Source: Deltaproteobacteria bacterium (lineage in GTDB: Bacteria; Desulfobacterota; Binatia; Binatales; Binataceae). Taken from it: a DNA stretch of 64,000 nt. The position numbers and the translations under genes were made by a program. Below, one piece after another: positions 63,762 to 64,000 of the stretch. The stretch spans positions 54,294 through 118,293 of the forward strand of contig JAJYRQ010000006.1 in the NCBI GenBank assembly GCA_021794015.1, written 5' to 3'. The number at the start of each line of letters is the position of its first letter. Position 1 is the stretch's first letter. The notes beneath the pieces are model-generated. The model did no database searches. It was not told the DNA's origin and worked only from the letters and a program-made list of their open reading frames with translations.

Positions 63762-64000
63762 AGCGGTCCCTCACCCGGCGCTTCGCGCCGACCTCTCCCA
63801 ATCGGGAGAGGCAAGCCCCGCGACGCCCGCCTCCCTCCCTCTCCCCGCCGGGAGAGGGCGCGCCGCAGGCGCCGGCTCGGCGGCGGAAGATTCCTTCATA
63901 GCGGTCCCTCACCCGGCGCTTCGCGCCGACCTCTCCCAATCGGGAGAGGCAAGAAAAGCGACGCCCGCCTCCCTCCCTCTCCCCGCCGGGAGAGGGCGCG
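63762..64000. repeat. Palindromic repeat array, right part (cut by window end)
   Basis: Type A units at 63765-63815 and 63903-63953, 138 bases apart, alternate with type B units near 63829-63872 and from 63967 to the window end. Sequence identity with the left array is very high, which argues for recent amplification or conversion. Confidence 0.9.

Noticed and set aside
63030..64000. A CRISPR array
   Set aside because: The repeats are palindromic, alternate between two types, are separated by near-identical sequence instead of unique spacers, and no cas genes are near.

Overview
This is a GC-rich (roughly two-thirds G+C) chromosomal segment from a Gram-negative bacterium: it carries an LpxC-type lipid A enzyme, an RlpA-like lipoprotein, a DsbA-like periplasmic protein and several lipoprotein or signal peptides. 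Gene content (NtrY-like kinase, PyrR-controlled pyr operon, DUF2844/DUF3443 pair, NADP isocitrate dehydrogenase next to mdh and sucCD) suggests an uncultured deltaproteobacterial-type lineage (Desulfobacterota, Binatota or similar). That placement is inference only. No rRNA, tRNA or CRISPR array was recognised.

Layout. 1-9.5 kb (+): end of valS, birA, an EF-G-like GTPase, a small DUF2905 membrane protein, an NtrY-like kinase, a receiver-LpxC fusion, a pteridine-reductase-like SDR and queC. 9.5-16 kb: a REP-like spacer, a TANGO2/NRDE protein, a DUF151 nuclease-family protein, a TPR membrane protein, a DsbA-like thioredoxin, dgt and an RlpA/SPOR lipoprotein. 16-27 kb (-): the pyr operon pyrR, pyrB fusion, pyrC, carA, carB, recG, preceded by a promoter, a PyrR-site-like element and an intrinsic terminator. 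27-32 kb (-): a solitary DNA methyltransferase, a 12-repeat NHL protein and a coiled-coil protein. 32-41 kb (-): lepA-lepB, nucleotide-sugar genes (epimerase, ugd), a GT2, a PfkB kinase, an MTA-phosphorylase-like gene and rlmN. 41-46 kb (-): icd, mdh, sucC, sucD, ndk, a TCA-cycle block. 46-50.5 kb: a class I amidotransferase (-) and three glycosyltransferases (+). 50.7-53.9 kb (+): DUF2844, DUF3443 and an unknown exported protein. 54-63 kb (-): a defence-type operon of DUF1156 methylase, DUF262 protein, small antitoxin-like protein, PIN protein and DUF499 ATPase. 63-64 kb: a DUF559 endonuclease-like gene inside a dense array of palindromic repeats.

The most unusual items are four. First, a single polypeptide joins aspartate transcarbamoylase, a PyrI-type zinc domain and a PyrR-like domain, next to a normal pyrR. 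Second, a response-regulator receiver is fused to LpxC directly behind an NtrY-like kinase, which suggests phosphorylation control of lipid A synthesis. Third, a palindromic repeat family surrounds a DUF559 gene, contains a broken copy of that gene's 5' end, and has also entered the neighbouring methylase gene in frame several times. Fourth, the DUF1156/DUF499 defence operon carries an embedded, translationally coupled PIN module.
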